DNA of 64,000 bases from Piscinibacter caeni (GCA_003265685.1 QJOU01000028.1:26518-90517); one strand, 5' to 3'. Shown: positions 38,382-47,879, counted from the stretch's first letter. Made by a program: numbers and translations. Notes: a model not told the origin generated them from the letters alone.

Positions 38382-39344
38382 TCATGTCCGGCGCTGCCCG
38401 AGGCCCAGGCCGAGGGCGATGATCACGCCCTTGGCGATGAGCTGAAGGTCGATCGGCACGTCGAGGATGTTCATCGCGTTGTTGAGGGCGCCGAGGAAGA
38501 GCACGCCCAGCACGCTGCGCACGACCGAGCCGCGCCCGCCGCTGAGGTGGGTGCCGCCGAGCACCACCGCGGCGATCACGTCGAGCTCGATGCCGAACTC
38601 GCCGTAGGTCGCCGAGCCGGTGTGCACCTGCGACGCCTGGATCACGCCGGCCAGTGCGGCGCACAGGCCGCACAAGCCGTACAGGCCCAGCGTGGTGAGC
38701 CGCGTGCGGTGCCCGCTGAGCCAGGCGGCACGTTCGTTGTCGCCAATCGCGGCCACCTGCAGCCCCAGCGGCGTGTGCCGCTGCGCGAAGGCCAGCGCCG
38801 CCGCGACGGCGCCGAACAGCCAGACCGACACCGGCACGCCGGCCAGGCGGCCGGTGCCGATGAACGAGAAAGCCGGCTGGTCGCGCACCGCGTGCAGGTC
38901 CGGGCCGCCCAGCAGCAGCGCCGACCCGCGCACGATGCTCAGCATCGCGAGGGTGACGATGATGGGCGGCAGGCCGCCGAACGCGATCAGGCCGCCGTTG
39001 ACGAGGCCGATCGCCAGCCCGAGGGCGAGCGCGAGCGGCAGCGCGAGCGGCAGCCCGAGGCCGGCATCCAGCGACAGCACCGCGACGAGCCCGGACAGCG
39101 CCAGCACCGGGCCGACCGAGAGGTCGATGCCCCCGGTCATGATCACGAAGGTCATCGCCGCGGCCATGATGCCGACGATGGCCACCTGGCGCAGGATGCC
39201 CAGCAGGTTGCCCGCGCTCAGGAAGGCCGGCTCGGCCCAGGCGAACAGCGCCACCGCCACGGCCGCCGCGAGCGGCACGGCGGTGGACCGCAGGCGGGCC
39301 AGCCAGAGCGGACGCGGTGCCGCGGTCAGGGCGAGCGTGTTCAT
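38382..39344 (-). CDS. Sugar ABC transporter permease (RbsC-like), cassette A second permease
   Basis: 320 aa. Signature FVIMTGGIDLSVGPVLALSG, coupling region TPLGLQVAAIGDNERAAWLS and C-terminal motif LDVIAAVVLGGTHLSGGRGS. Its ATG overlaps the stop of the cassette A ATPase (ATGA). Together with the permease at 40860-41876 it probably forms a heterodimeric pore, whereas cassette B has one permease gene. Confidence 0.9.
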   Translation of the reverse strand: MNTLALTAAPRPLWLARLRSTAVPLAAAVAVALFAWAEPAFLSAGNLLGILRQVAIVGIMAAAMTFVIMTGGIDLSVGPVLALSGLVAVLSLDAGLGLPLALPLALALGLAIGLVNGGLIAFGGLPPIIVTLAMLSIVRGSALLLGGPDLHAVRDQPAFSFIGTGRLAGVPVSVWLFGAVAAALAFAQRHTPLGLQVAAIGDNERAAWLSGHRTRLTTLGLYGLCGLCAALAGVIQASQVHTGSATYGEFGIELDVIAAVVLGGTHLSGGRGSVVRSVLGVLFLGALNNAMNILDVPIDLQLIAKGVIIALGLGLGQRRT

Positions 39345-40858
39345 GCGACGCCCCCGAACTCGCGCACCAGGTCGGCGACGCCGGTGCCCGGCCCCGGGCG
39401 GGTGCTGACGATCCGGCCGCGGTTCATGACGAGGATGCGGTCGGCGATCGCCAGCACTTCCTCGAGGTCGGACGAGACGACCAGGATCGCCGTGCCGCGC
39501 GCGCGCTCGGCGCGCAGGGTGGCATAGATCTCGGCCTTGGCGCCGACGTCGACGCCGACCGTCGGCTCGTCGAGGATCAGCACACGCGGTCGCAGCGCCA
39601 GCCACTTGCCGAGCAGCACCTTCTGCTGGTTGCCGCCGGACAGCAGGCGCACGGGCCGGTCGGGATCGGGCGGCTGCAGGTTCAGCGCGGCGATCCAGCG
39701 CCGCGCTGCCGCGCGCACGCGCGCCGCCAGCAGCAGGCCGGCACGGCAATGGCGGCGCAGCGTCGCGAGGATCAGGTTCTCCGCCACGCCGAGGTTCAGC
39801 AGCAGGCCGTCGCGGTGGCGGTCCTCGGTGACGAAGCCGATGCCGTGCGCGATGGCTTCGCGCGGCGAGCCGATGGTGGTGGCGCGGCCGTCGAGCTCGA
39901 GGGTGCCGGCGTCCGGAGGCGCCGCACCGAAGAGGGCTCGCACCAGTTCCGTCCGTCCGGCACCGACCAGGCCGGTGATGCAGACGATCTCGCCGGCATG
40001 CACCTCCAGGTCGATGGCCTGGAACTCGCCGCGGCGCGACAGGCCGTTGCAGCGCAGGCGCGGCGCGCCCCGCGGCGCGGCGAGCTCGGCCGGTGCGGTC
40101 GGAGCGGCGGCGCGCGTTGCGCCCGCCAGCGTCTCACCGACCATCAGGCGGATCAGGCCGGCGCGGTCCAGCGAGCCGATCGGCGCGTCGGCGACGATGC
40201 GGCCGTCGCGCATCACCGTCACGCTGTCGCACACGGCGAACACCTCGTCGAGCAGGTGGCTGGTGTAGACGATGCCCACGCCGCGCGAGCGCAGGCCGCG
40301 GATCGTCGCGTGCAGGCGCGCGACATCGGCCACCGAAAGCCAGCCGGTCGGCTCGTCCATCAGCAGCACGCGGGCCTCGAGCGCCAGCGCCCTGAGGATC
40401 TCGACCTCCTTGCGCTTCACCGTCGGCAGCACGCCGACCGGCGCGTCGAGGTCCAGTTCGACGCCGTGGCGCGTCAGCAGCGTCCGGGCCTCGGCGCGCA
40501 TCCGGCGGCGGTCGACCACGCCGAAGGCGCGTGTCGGCACGCGACCCAGGACCAAGTTGTCGAGCACGGACATCTCCGGCACCAGGTTCGAGTGCTGGTA
40601 GATGCAGGCGATGCCGCGGTGCAGCATCTCGGTCGGGCGGCCGAGCGGCGCGGGTTCGCCGTGCAGTTCCACCTGGCCGCCGCTCGGCTCGATCGCGCCG
40701 GAGAGGATCTTCATCAGCGTCGACTTGCCGGCCCCGTTGGCGCCCACCAGGGCGCGCACTTCGCCTTCGGCCACGGTGAAGTCGGCCGGGTGCAGCACGG
40801 TCTGCGCGCCGTAGGCCTTGGTCAGGCCGCGGGCCCGGAGCAGCACGGGCGGGTTCAT
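39341..40858 (-). CDS. Sugar ABC transporter ATP-binding protein, cassette A
   Basis: 505 aa with two ATPase domains. Domain 1 keeps Walker A GANGAGKSTLMKILSG and Walker B VLLMDEPTGWLS, but its signature is altered: VGVLPTVKRKEVEILRAL stands where related proteins have LSxxQQQxVEIAKAL, so one composite ATP site may be weak. Domain 2 has VGAGRTELVRALFG, LSGGNQQKVLLGKWL and VLILDEPTVGVDVGA. The first part of the frame upstream of ATG 40858 overlaps the permease and is not homologous, so this ATG is used. Confidence 0.9.
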   Translation of the reverse strand: MNPPVLLRARGLTKAYGAQTVLHPADFTVAEGEVRALVGANGAGKSTLMKILSGAIEPSGGQVELHGEPAPLGRPTEMLHRGIACIYQHSNLVPEMSVLDNLVLGRVPTRAFGVVDRRRMRAEARTLLTRHGVELDLDAPVGVLPTVKRKEVEILRALALEARVLLMDEPTGWLSVADVARLHATIRGLRSRGVGIVYTSHLLDEVFAVCDSVTVMRDGRIVADAPIGSLDRAGLIRLMVGETLAGATRAAAPTAPAELAAPRGAPRLRCNGLSRRGEFQAIDLEVHAGEIVCITGLVGAGRTELVRALFGAAPPDAGTLELDGRATTIGSPREAIAHGIGFVTEDRHRDGLLLNLGVAENLILATLRRHCRAGLLLAARVRAAARRWIAALNLQPPDPDRPVRLLSGGNQQKVLLGKWLALRPRVLILDEPTVGVDVGAKAEIYATLRAERARGTAILVVSSDLEEVLAIADRILVMNRGRIVSTRPGPGTGVADLVREFGGVA

Positions 40859-40859
40859 G

Positions 40860-41876
40860 TCACGCGGCGGCGAGGGCGGCGCGGCCCCGGTCGCGGCGAT
40901 GGGCGAGCCAGCGCGCCTGCGCCACCGCGCCGAGCAGGATCGCACCCGTGAGGATCTGCTGCACGAACTGCGAGATGCCGTGCAGCGTGAGCCCCAGCAG
41001 CACCACGCCCAGCAGGAACGCGCCCAGCACCGGGCCCCAGAACGTCGCGCTGCCGCCGCGCAGGGCCACGCCGCCGATCACCGCGGCCGCGATCGCCGTC
41101 AGCTCGAGGCCGTTGCCGAGCGATTCGGTGGCCGTCGTCAGGCGCGCCACCAGCAGCAGCGCCGCGATGCCGGCACACAGGCCGCACAGGGCGTAGGCGA
41201 GCACGACGTGGCGCTGCACCGGGATGCCGGCCAGGCGCGCGGCCTCGGGGTTGCCGCCGATGGCCTGCAGGTTGCGGCCGAGCCGGGTGTGCGACAGCAT
41301 CGCCTGGAAGAGCACGAGCAGCACCAGCATCACCACGAAGGAGAGCGGCACCGCGAGCAGGCGCAGCCACGCCTCGACGCCCAGTGCGGCGCCGATGTCG
41401 AGGTAGGTCTCCAGGCCGACGATCCAGGGGTCGGCGAGGGGCGTCGTCGACAGCTCGGGCACCAGCTTGCGGCCGGAGATCGCGAACACCAGCCCGCGGT
41501 AGGCGGCCAGCGTCGCGAGCGTTGCGATGAAGGGCTGCAGCCGCAGGCCGACCACCAGCAGCCCGTTGATCGCCCCGGCCAGCGTCGCCGCCAGCAGGGC
41601 GAGCGGCAGCACCAGCCAGCCCGGCAGGTGCAGGATCAGCGAGGCGTCGTAGGCCACCATCCCGGCCAGCGCGACGATCGCGCCGACCGAGAGGTCGATG
41701 CCGCGCAGCAGGATCACGAACGACTGCCCCATCGCGACGATCGCGACGAACGCGTACCCCGCCATCAGGTTCTCGAGGTTGCCGGCCGAGGCGAAGTTCG
41801 GCGTGGCGACGCTGAAGAACCCGAAGGTCAGCGCGAAGAAGGCCGGCAGCGCGGCCGCGCCGGGGCGCAGGCTCAT
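40860..41876 (-). CDS. Sugar ABC transporter permease (RbsC-like), cassette A first permease
   Basis: 338 aa, about ten membrane segments, with the signature FVILLRGIDLSVGAIVALAG, the coupling region TRLGRNLQAIGGNPEAARLA and the loop LELTAIAAAVIGGVALRGG. It sits 13 bp after the binding-protein gene and 1 bp before the ATPase gene, a tightly packed operon. Confidence 0.9.
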   Translation of the reverse strand: MSLRPGAAALPAFFALTFGFFSVATPNFASAGNLENLMAGYAFVAIVAMGQSFVILLRGIDLSVGAIVALAGMVAYDASLILHLPGWLVLPLALLAATLAGAINGLLVVGLRLQPFIATLATLAAYRGLVFAISGRKLVPELSTTPLADPWIVGLETYLDIGAALGVEAWLRLLAVPLSFVVMLVLLVLFQAMLSHTRLGRNLQAIGGNPEAARLAGIPVQRHVVLAYALCGLCAGIAALLLVARLTTATESLGNGLELTAIAAAVIGGVALRGGSATFWGPVLGAFLLGVVLLGLTLHGISQFVQQILTGAILLGAVAQARWLAHRRDRGRAALAAA

Positions 41877-41889
41877 CGCGGGCCGCGTC

Positions 41890-42933
41890 TCACCAGCGCT
41901 GGCTGGGCTGGATCTGCCGCACGTTCTCGCGCGTGGCGATCAGGTAGGGCATCAGCAGCCGCGCCTTCTTCTTCACCGCGGTCGCATGCACCTGCCCGGC
42001 GCCCAGCAGCGTCGCCACCGATGCGGCGAAACGGCCCTGCTGGTAGACGTCGGTGTACTGCGTGCCGGTCAGCTCGCCCTTCTCGATCGAGTCGAGCGCG
42101 TCCTTCTCGCCGTCGTTGCCGAACACGACCAGCTTGCCCAGCAGGCCCTTCTCCTTGGCCACGTCGACGGCGCCGAGCGCCATCGAGTCGTTCACGCCGT
42201 AGACGCCGGCGAGCCCGGGGCGCGCGGCGAGGATGGTCGCCAGCACGTCCTGCGCCTTCTTGCGCGACCAGTCGGCCACCTGGTCGGCGACGATGCGGAT
42301 GCCGGGGTGGTGCTTCTTCATGCCGTCGACGAAGCCGTTCGTGCGCTGGTCGCGGATGACGATGCCGGGCGGGGCGTTGAGGATCGCGACCTCGCCCTTG
42401 CCGCCCATCTTCTCGCCCATCACCCGGGCGATCTCCATCGCGCCGTGGTAGTGGCTCATCTCGACGTGCGCGGCATGGTCGGAGCTGGCGTCGATATTCA
42501 GCGTGATGACCGACACGCCGGCCCGCTTGGCCTTGTTGATGGACGGCGCCAGGGCGACGCTGTCGATGGGCTGCAGGAAGATCACCGCGCTGCCTTCGTT
42601 GATCAGCGTGTCCATCAGGCTGACCTGCACCTCGACCTTGTTCTGTCCGTCCAGCAGCCGGTACTCGATCGAGGGCTGTTCCTTGAGCACCTCCTCGATG
42701 CCCTTGGACCAGGCCGCCGGCACCGTGTGGGGCTGCCACTGGATGAAGGCCATCTTCAGCGTGGACGGCGCGGCCGCCGCGGCGCCGGCCAGGCCGAGGC
42801 TCCCGGTGCGCGGATCGGTACCCCCGATCAGTGCGGTGGCGGCGGTGCCGAGTGCGGCCGAAGCCGCCATGGCCTGCTTCATGAAGCCGCGGCGCGGCGT
42901 TGCGCGGGTCGAACCGGTCACGGGGTCGCTCAT
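41890..42933 (-). CDS. Sugar-binding periplasmic protein (type 1 fold), cassette A
   Basis: 347 aa. The export signal begins TPRRGFMKQAMAASAALG, with twin arginines compatible with Tat export. The binding domain shows LKMAFIQWQPHTVPAAWSKG, IFLQPIDSVALAPSINKAK and VYGVNDSMALGAVDVAKEKG, as in ribose/galactose-type proteins. ATG 42933 has a very good ribosome site (GGAGGTGA). It is the first gene of the seven-gene transporter run; the promoter should lie in 42934-43235. Confidence 0.9.
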   Translation of the reverse strand: MSDPVTGSTRATPRRGFMKQAMAASAALGTAATALIGGTDPRTGSLGLAGAAAAAPSTLKMAFIQWQPHTVPAAWSKGIEEVLKEQPSIEYRLLDGQNKVEVQVSLMDTLINEGSAVIFLQPIDSVALAPSINKAKRAGVSVITLNIDASSDHAAHVEMSHYHGAMEIARVMGEKMGGKGEVAILNAPPGIVIRDQRTNGFVDGMKKHHPGIRIVADQVADWSRKKAQDVLATILAARPGLAGVYGVNDSMALGAVDVAKEKGLLGKLVVFGNDGEKDALDSIEKGELTGTQYTDVYQQGRFAASVATLLGAGQVHATAVKKKARLLMPYLIATRENVRQIQPSQRW

Positions 42934-43235
42934 GGGTGTCACCTCCGCATTCGGGTTGAAGTCCGCGCCGCCAAAGAGGTCAGGCCAGATTGAGGGCGCG
43001 TGGTGATTTGGCCTTACCAAAACCGAAGCATGTCTCCGGACATTCCCTGAGTGGCCGGCGCAGTCGGTCCGCCCGCCCTTGACGGTGGCGGCTGCTGCAG
43101 TGCGCCCCGCAGGGCCTCGCGCGTCGCCTCGGCACCCATGCAAAGGAATCGCGGACGAATGGGGCTCTCGTCCTGTACAACGGGTCCGAGATGGATGGAA
43201 CGAGAAACCTCCATGTCAACCAGGACCGTGCAGCG
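42934..43235. other. Divergent intergenic region between sugar ABC operon and SWIM gene
   Basis: No gene seen. It must hold the promoters of the leftward transporter operon and of the rightward SWIM-domain gene. I see no clear repressor-type palindrome or riboswitch, and no LacI/DeoR-type regulator gene lies next to the operon. Confidence 0.4.
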
Positions 43236-44926
43236 ATGAGCGCGCCCGTCGATCCGGCCCTGCTCCAGGCGCTGAGCGATGACGCGCTGAAGGGCGCCAG
43301 CAGCTCGGCCATCTTCAGGCGCGGCCAGGCCTACGCCCAGTCCGGTGCGGTCCAGGCAGTCGAACACGAAGCCGGCCCCATGCCGGCGGCGCGCGCCACG
43401 GTCGTGGGCACGCAGCGCTACGAGGTGGACGTGTGGGTCGACGAAGGCGAGGTGGGTGGTCAATGTGATTGCCCGAACGCCGAAGACGGCTGGTTCTGCA
43501 AGCACCAGGTGGCCCTGGCCATCGTCTGTCGCGGCTTGCTCGGTGGCGAGGCGCCGGCCCCGGATGAAGCCGCCCGCGAGAAGCTGGCCGCGGCCGCCGC
43601 CGCAAAGGCCAGGCGCGCCCGCACGATCGAAGACCGCCGCGAGGCCTTGGCTCGCTTCCTGCGCAGTCAGGATGCGCCGGTGCTGGCGCAGCGCCTGCTG
43701 GACCTGGCCGACCGTGATGCGGCCGTCGAACGCGAACTGCAGCAATGGCGCAGGCTCGGCGAAGTGCAGCACGGCGTCGCCGGCCTGACCGAGTTGAAGG
43801 CGCTGGCCACCCAGATCCTCGCGCCGGGCAGAGACTTCCTGGACTGGCGCCAGACCTTCGGCTACGCGCAGCGTGCAGCCGACGTGCTGCCGTTGCTCGC
43901 GCAGACACGGGCCCGCAACCCGGAGGACGCGTTGGTGCTCGGCCTGCACGCCCTGCGTCGTGCCTGGGCCGCGATGGAGCAGGCCGATGATTCCGGCGGC
44001 GACATCGGCGGCCTGGCGCGTGCCATCGGCGACGAGTGGGTCGAAGCGCTGCGAGCCGCCGGCCCGCGGCCCACGCCGCCAAGCTGGCCGAGGCCCGCAG
44101 GCTGCGTCGCCGCGCGCCCTGCGACGACCGCCACGAGAAACAGCCTGCCGGGCTCTTCACGCTGGAGCAGCTGTACCTCCATCGACTGGAGGCCGAAGGT
44201 GACATCGATGGCGCCCTGGCCGTGCTGCGCGAGGATCTGCCCGAGGCTGGCGCCTTCGCACGCGTCACCGCCTTCCTGGAGCGACATGGCCGCTTGCGCG
44301 AAGCCTTTGCCAATGCCGAGGCGGCGCTCAAGGCGCATCCGGACGATGACCGACTCCAGCGGGACATGCTGTGCTGCTACGAGCGCGATGGCTGGGCCGA
44401 TGAGGCACTCGCGTTGCGCCGCAAGCGATTCGAGCGCTGGCCCGGCGTGGAGGCCTACGGCGAGCTGCTGCGCGCAGGCACCGCGGCCCGTTGCGATGTG
44501 GACGCACTGCGCAAGGAGCTTCACGCCATGCTGCTGGCGCGTGAGCAGCAGCTGGCCGCGCCTGTGCGGGGCCGCGCCGGCCGGGCCGGCCACGACGTGA
44601 CGCTGCGCGTCGACGTGCTGTGCATGGAGCAACGCTGGGCCGAGGCCCTGGCCATCGTGCAGCCGCCGGCCCGCTGCCAGCCCGGCACGCTGCGGACCCT
44701 GGCCCGCAGCCTCGGCAAGCAGCACCAGGCGCAGCGCATCGAGCTGCTGAGGCGCGTGCTGGCCGAAGCGATGCAGACCGCCGCCAGCCCCTATGCCGCG
44801 GAATTGAAGCTGGTGGGGGAGATCTGCGCCCTGCTCGATGCGGGTGCGCGCGCGGCCTGGCTTGCCAGCCTGCGCGCCGAGTTCAAGGCCAAGCGCAACT
44901 TCGTGGGGGGACTTCCTGCAGATTGA
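43236..44926 (+). pseudogene. SWIM zinc-finger protein gene interrupted by a frameshift
   Basis: The reading frame from ATG 43236 encodes a SWIM zinc finger near residue 82 (CDCPNAEDGWFCKHQ, CxCx(n)CxH) and then a helical region. At about 44060-44075 (GGCCCGCGGCCCACG) homology-like sequence jumps to the -1 frame: the first frame continues as low-quality sequence, while the second frame continues smoothly from AHAAKLAEARRLRRR to GGLPAD at 44926. One missing base explains this. The restored protein would be about 563 aa, the usual length for such SWIM proteins with a TPR-like tail. It is either a recent pseudogene or a sequencing error in a GC-rich run. Confidence 0.75.
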
Positions 44927-45000
44927 TGTTCAACGGCTGCAGGCCTGCGCAAGCGACCTTGTTGGCACGCTGAGGAGCCGCTGACATTGGCCCAGAAAGC

Positions 45001-45028
45001 AAAAAGCCCAGCCGGTGAAGGCTGGGCT
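45001..45028 (-). terminator. Intrinsic terminator downstream of the tRNA-Asn remnant
   Basis: On the minus strand AGCCCAGCC (45028-45020) pairs with GGCTGGGCT (45013-45005) around a 6-base loop and is followed by a run of T, then CTTTC. It lies 26 bp beyond the tRNA 3' end and is the normal terminator position for the original tRNA-Asn transcript. Confidence 0.85.
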
Positions 45029-45054
45029 AAGTGCTTGCCATTGCTGGCCTATTT

Positions 45055-45103
45055 TGGCTCCCCGACCTGGGCTCGAACCAGGGACCTACGGATTAACAGT
45101 CCG
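45055..45103 (-). pseudogene. 3' part of tRNA-Asn (GTT): probable attachment-site junction of an integrated element
   Basis: On the minus strand the sequence has the tRNA-Asn anticodon loop CTGTTAA (anticodon GTT), the 3' side of its stem, the variable loop, a perfect T arm (CCTGG / CCAGG around TTCGAGC), the 3' acceptor strand TCGGGGA, discriminator G and encoded CCA. Upstream of position 45103 the match breaks: base 27 no longer pairs, the D-arm region is only vaguely tRNA-like, and the 5' acceptor strand (expected TCCCCGA) is absent. A tRNA read through this sequence could not fold. Integrases of genomic islands leave exactly such 3' tRNA copies at one end. Confidence 0.8.
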
Positions 45104-45458
45104 AGCTGCCATTCGACCTAAGCTGTTGATTTGCATAGGGAAAAGCTGCCTGACTTCCAATATTCCTCTCCCTGGCAGTTGGGACCTATACCTGGGAAGG
45201 CTCGGGGAGTTTTGGAGGCCCCCAACTGCTGCCCTGCAGGCCCGCTGGCTGGCGTGCGAACCGAGCCGCAAGTCTGCGCCACTGCTGAGGCTGGGCGCCG
45301 GTGCACCGTGATGAGTTTCCGCCAGACGCCTGGCCGGGTCAGGGCGCCCTCGCGAGAATTCCAGGAAAACCTTCGGGACCGTGTCGTGACCGCACCAGTC
45401 AGCTTCGAGACGATGCGGGGGTGCTGCTTTTGGCACGTGCTCCAAAGAAGGGAATGAC
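45104..45458. other. First stretch of the accessory region, no gene seen
   Basis: Sequence directly inside the putative left junction. No convincing reading frame, tRNA or IS end. Base composition changes here compared with the core on the left. It probably contains the promoter for the 54-aa gene at 45459. Confidence 0.4.
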
Positions 45459-45623
45459 ATGACCTCGAAGACTTCCACCCCGGTCGCGCCGGCCGTTCCG
45501 ATGACCCCGAGCGCGGCTTCGCGCATCCAGGCGGCAGCAGCCCGCTCGAGCGGCGGTACCGTTGCCAAGGGCAGCTTCGCCGCCAGGGCCCAGAGTGCGG
45601 CGGCCAAGGGCGGCAAGCGCTGA
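45459..45623 (+). CDS. Small Ala-rich protein, 54 aa, with internal repeat
   Basis: ATG with AAGGGA as ribosome site. The protein has a Pro/Thr-rich start (TSKTSTPVAPAVPMTPSA) and then two similar blocks, AASRIQAAAARSSGG and FAARAQSAAAKGGKR, which recall the short R-I-Q / A-R-A-Q repeats of bacterial proteins related to plant seed-maturation (SMP) domains. It is basic at the C-terminus. It ends 24 bp before the ankyrin-repeat gene, which has its own strong ribosome site, so the two are probably one operon. The family link is tentative. Confidence 0.6.
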   Translation: MTSKTSTPVAPAVPMTPSAASRIQAAAARSSGGTVAKGSFAARAQSAAAKGGKR

Positions 45624-45647
45624 TACAACGACAAGGAGGGTGACAGG

Positions 45648-47879
45648 GTGGCCGCACGGCCACCTTGTCGCAAGAACATGAACCACCGCATCCTTCCCGA
45701 ACTGGGTCAACTGTTCCGCTGCGCGATCACCGGCGCCGGGTATCGGCCTCGGTTGGTCGAACTTGGACTCGACAAGGACCTGGATGACCTGGCGCTCGAT
45801 GCTCGATCGTCGTCCTCCGCAGACCTGCTTCTGGCATTGGAAGATGCCGTCCAGCGGAGTCTGGCCATCGATGCCGGTGTGAGATGGGCTCAGGTGCTTC
45901 GTTGGGCCTGGGGGCGCGCGCGTGAGGCCGTACAACAGCTTGCCCGCGACGTCGACACAACGCCCATCGAGCCGCAGGCTGGCGTTGATGCCGTTCGAGC
46001 CGGGTTTGGCGTGCCGATGCTGTCCGGGCTGGTGCGCCTGGCGATCCATCAGTTGCCGGGCATGGACCTCGACGTGTGGTGGCGAAGTCCGATGGCAGGC
46101 TGGGTGGAGATGGCTGCTGGCGTTGGTGAAGTGGCACCCAAGGAGGCGGCATCCAGGCTTCACGACACGCCCAGGACCACCGAGCGATGGCTGGCCGGCG
46201 ATCCTGTGGGCGAATTGCAGTTCCCCCACCGACCCACGGTCATGCGCGTACTGGACGCTCGTGCTGGCAAGCTGGGTGTGGAGCAAGTGGACCATCTGAC
46301 CGGCTGGCTGACGGTAAGTCTCGCCTTCCAGTCCTTGCCGCTTTCCTTGCGGGAAGAGGTCAAGCGGGACTTTGCCGTCCGTGCGCAGCAACCGTGGTCC
46401 ATGCAGGCCTGTGTCGAGAGTCTGAATCGACAGAGCCATGTCGCCGGTGACCGGCCTGTCCTGCGAGACCTCGTTTCGTTGTTGACGCAGATCCAACACG
46501 CGTACTCGGCCAAGCAACGCGATCTGGATTGCGCAGGTCGTCTCCTCGACCAGCTGCAGGAACACCTCAATCAAGAGGATGTCTTCTGGCAAGGTTCCCA
46601 CCAGTACATCCACGACTGGTTCAGCGGCAGGCTCGCCGCGCTGCAAGGCCATTTGGACGACGCTCTTCGCCTATATGACGCTGCAGTCGAGGGGGCCTGG
46701 TGGCGCGGTGGTCCCAATCAGCACCCGATCCTGGACGAAGCGCTGATCTACGCCGTGGGCGTTGGGGACGCTGTCGCCGCCAAGCGCTACTGGGACAAGA
46801 CCTTCATGCTGGGCCTCAATCGTTGGCCAAAGCGTCCACTGGACGAACAGGAGCGCCGGCGCCTGGCCTTCGCGTTCGAACAACGGTTCCATCCGCAACT
46901 GGCCAAGGATCGGATACCTCCGCAGATGGAGATCCTTGTTCGAAAGGAACCGTTCTCGCTGACGGCCCAGCAACTCAAGAAGCCGAACGCCAAGGTCAAG
47001 CATGCACAAGGGCGTACTCGCCGCACGCCCCTCATGGATGCTGTTCGCGAAGGCACGTTGGAGGACGTCAAGCGCGCGATCGCAGCGGGCGGCGATCCGG
47101 ACGACTTCATCCAGGAATCGGGTGAAGGCCCGCTGAGCTACGCGATGCGCCGCGCCTGCGATCGACGAGATGCGTTGATCATGGACCACCTGCTCCGGAT
47201 GGAGCTCCTGCCCGAGACGGTCAATCGGCAGTCCTCGACGAGCAGGGAGACCCCTTTGAAGATCGCCATTGAGATGGCTGATGCCTCGGCAGTCGAGCGG
47301 TTGGTTCATCTCGGCGCCGACGTGGAGCACGCCTGCGACTACGTGCCATCTGCGCTTTGCTACGCGATGCTGCTGCTCCACGGCAGCATTCACCGTGATG
47401 ACGAGACACAGGAGCGTGCTTACCTCAGTGGTCGCATGCGAGGCGATGTTCACGATGCCAAGGACGGCGCCGTGCTGGATATCGACCTGGCTTCGCGACG
47501 TCTCGCCCTGGCACAGAAGCGCGATTCGTCACCTCGCAACATGGAGATCTTCAAGAAGGTCATGGACTGGTACATCCGGCCACCGGAGGACTGCCGGCGC
47601 GTCGTGAGGACCCTGTTAAGGCTTGGCGCAAACCCGAACCGACGGTACAAAGTCGAACATGAGGACCTAGCCGAGTGGACGCCAACGTTGTTTGGTGCCC
47701 AGCTCGGGGACCTGGAAGTCTTTGCGGCGCTCATCGAGCATGGCGGTGACCCGGATGCTGTCCTGATGCAGTCCTCGGCCCTTGATCTCCAGGACGCCAT
47801 GTGGATTGCCGTCGGCTACGGCAGGCATGCCATCGTGGACTATCTGATCAAGCGCACCAAGGCTGTCGGGGCGGCTTGA
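45648..47879 (+). CDS. Large accessory protein with C-terminal ankyrin-type repeats, 743 aa
   Basis: The GTG start has AAGGAGG 8 bases upstream; an ATG at 45678 has none. Residues 1-450 are helical, Trp-rich and unrecognised (for example VWWRSPMAGWVEMA, SHQYIHDWFSGRLAALQG). From about residue 457 ankyrin-like repeats follow: TPLMDAVREGTLEDVKRAIA, ETPLKIAIEMADASAVERLV, VVRTLLRLGANPNRR and TLFGAQLGDLEVFAALIEHG. Proteins of this build occur on genomic islands and may bind protein partners. No membrane segment or nuclease motif is seen. It is linked to the 54-aa gene in front of it. Confidence 0.75.
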   Translation: MAARPPCRKNMNHRILPELGQLFRCAITGAGYRPRLVELGLDKDLDDLALDARSSSSADLLLALEDAVQRSLAIDAGVRWAQVLRWAWGRAREAVQQLARDVDTTPIEPQAGVDAVRAGFGVPMLSGLVRLAIHQLPGMDLDVWWRSPMAGWVEMAAGVGEVAPKEAASRLHDTPRTTERWLAGDPVGELQFPHRPTVMRVLDARAGKLGVEQVDHLTGWLTVSLAFQSLPLSLREEVKRDFAVRAQQPWSMQACVESLNRQSHVAGDRPVLRDLVSLLTQIQHAYSAKQRDLDCAGRLLDQLQEHLNQEDVFWQGSHQYIHDWFSGRLAALQGHLDDALRLYDAAVEGAWWRGGPNQHPILDEALIYAVGVGDAVAAKRYWDKTFMLGLNRWPKRPLDEQERRRLAFAFEQRFHPQLAKDRIPPQMEILVRKEPFSLTAQQLKKPNAKVKHAQGRTRRTPLMDAVREGTLEDVKRAIAAGGDPDDFIQESGEGPLSYAMRRACDRRDALIMDHLLRMELLPETVNRQSSTSRETPLKIAIEMADASAVERLVHLGADVEHACDYVPSALCYAMLLLHGSIHRDDETQERAYLSGRMRGDVHDAKDGAVLDIDLASRRLALAQKRDSSPRNMEIFKKVMDWYIRPPEDCRRVVRTLLRLGANPNRRYKVEHEDLAEWTPTLFGAQLGDLEVFAALIEHGGDPDAVLMQSSALDLQDAMWIAVGYGRHAIVDYLIKRTKAVGAA

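Noticed and set aside
45055..45130. A complete, functional tRNA-Asn
   Set aside because: The 5' acceptor strand does not pair with the 3' strand and the first anticodon-stem pair is broken, so it cannot fold as a tRNA.
45086..45691. Minus-strand open frame of about 200 codons at the island edge
   Set aside because: It runs through the tRNA remnant and across the 54-aa gene, has no ribosome site and no motif.
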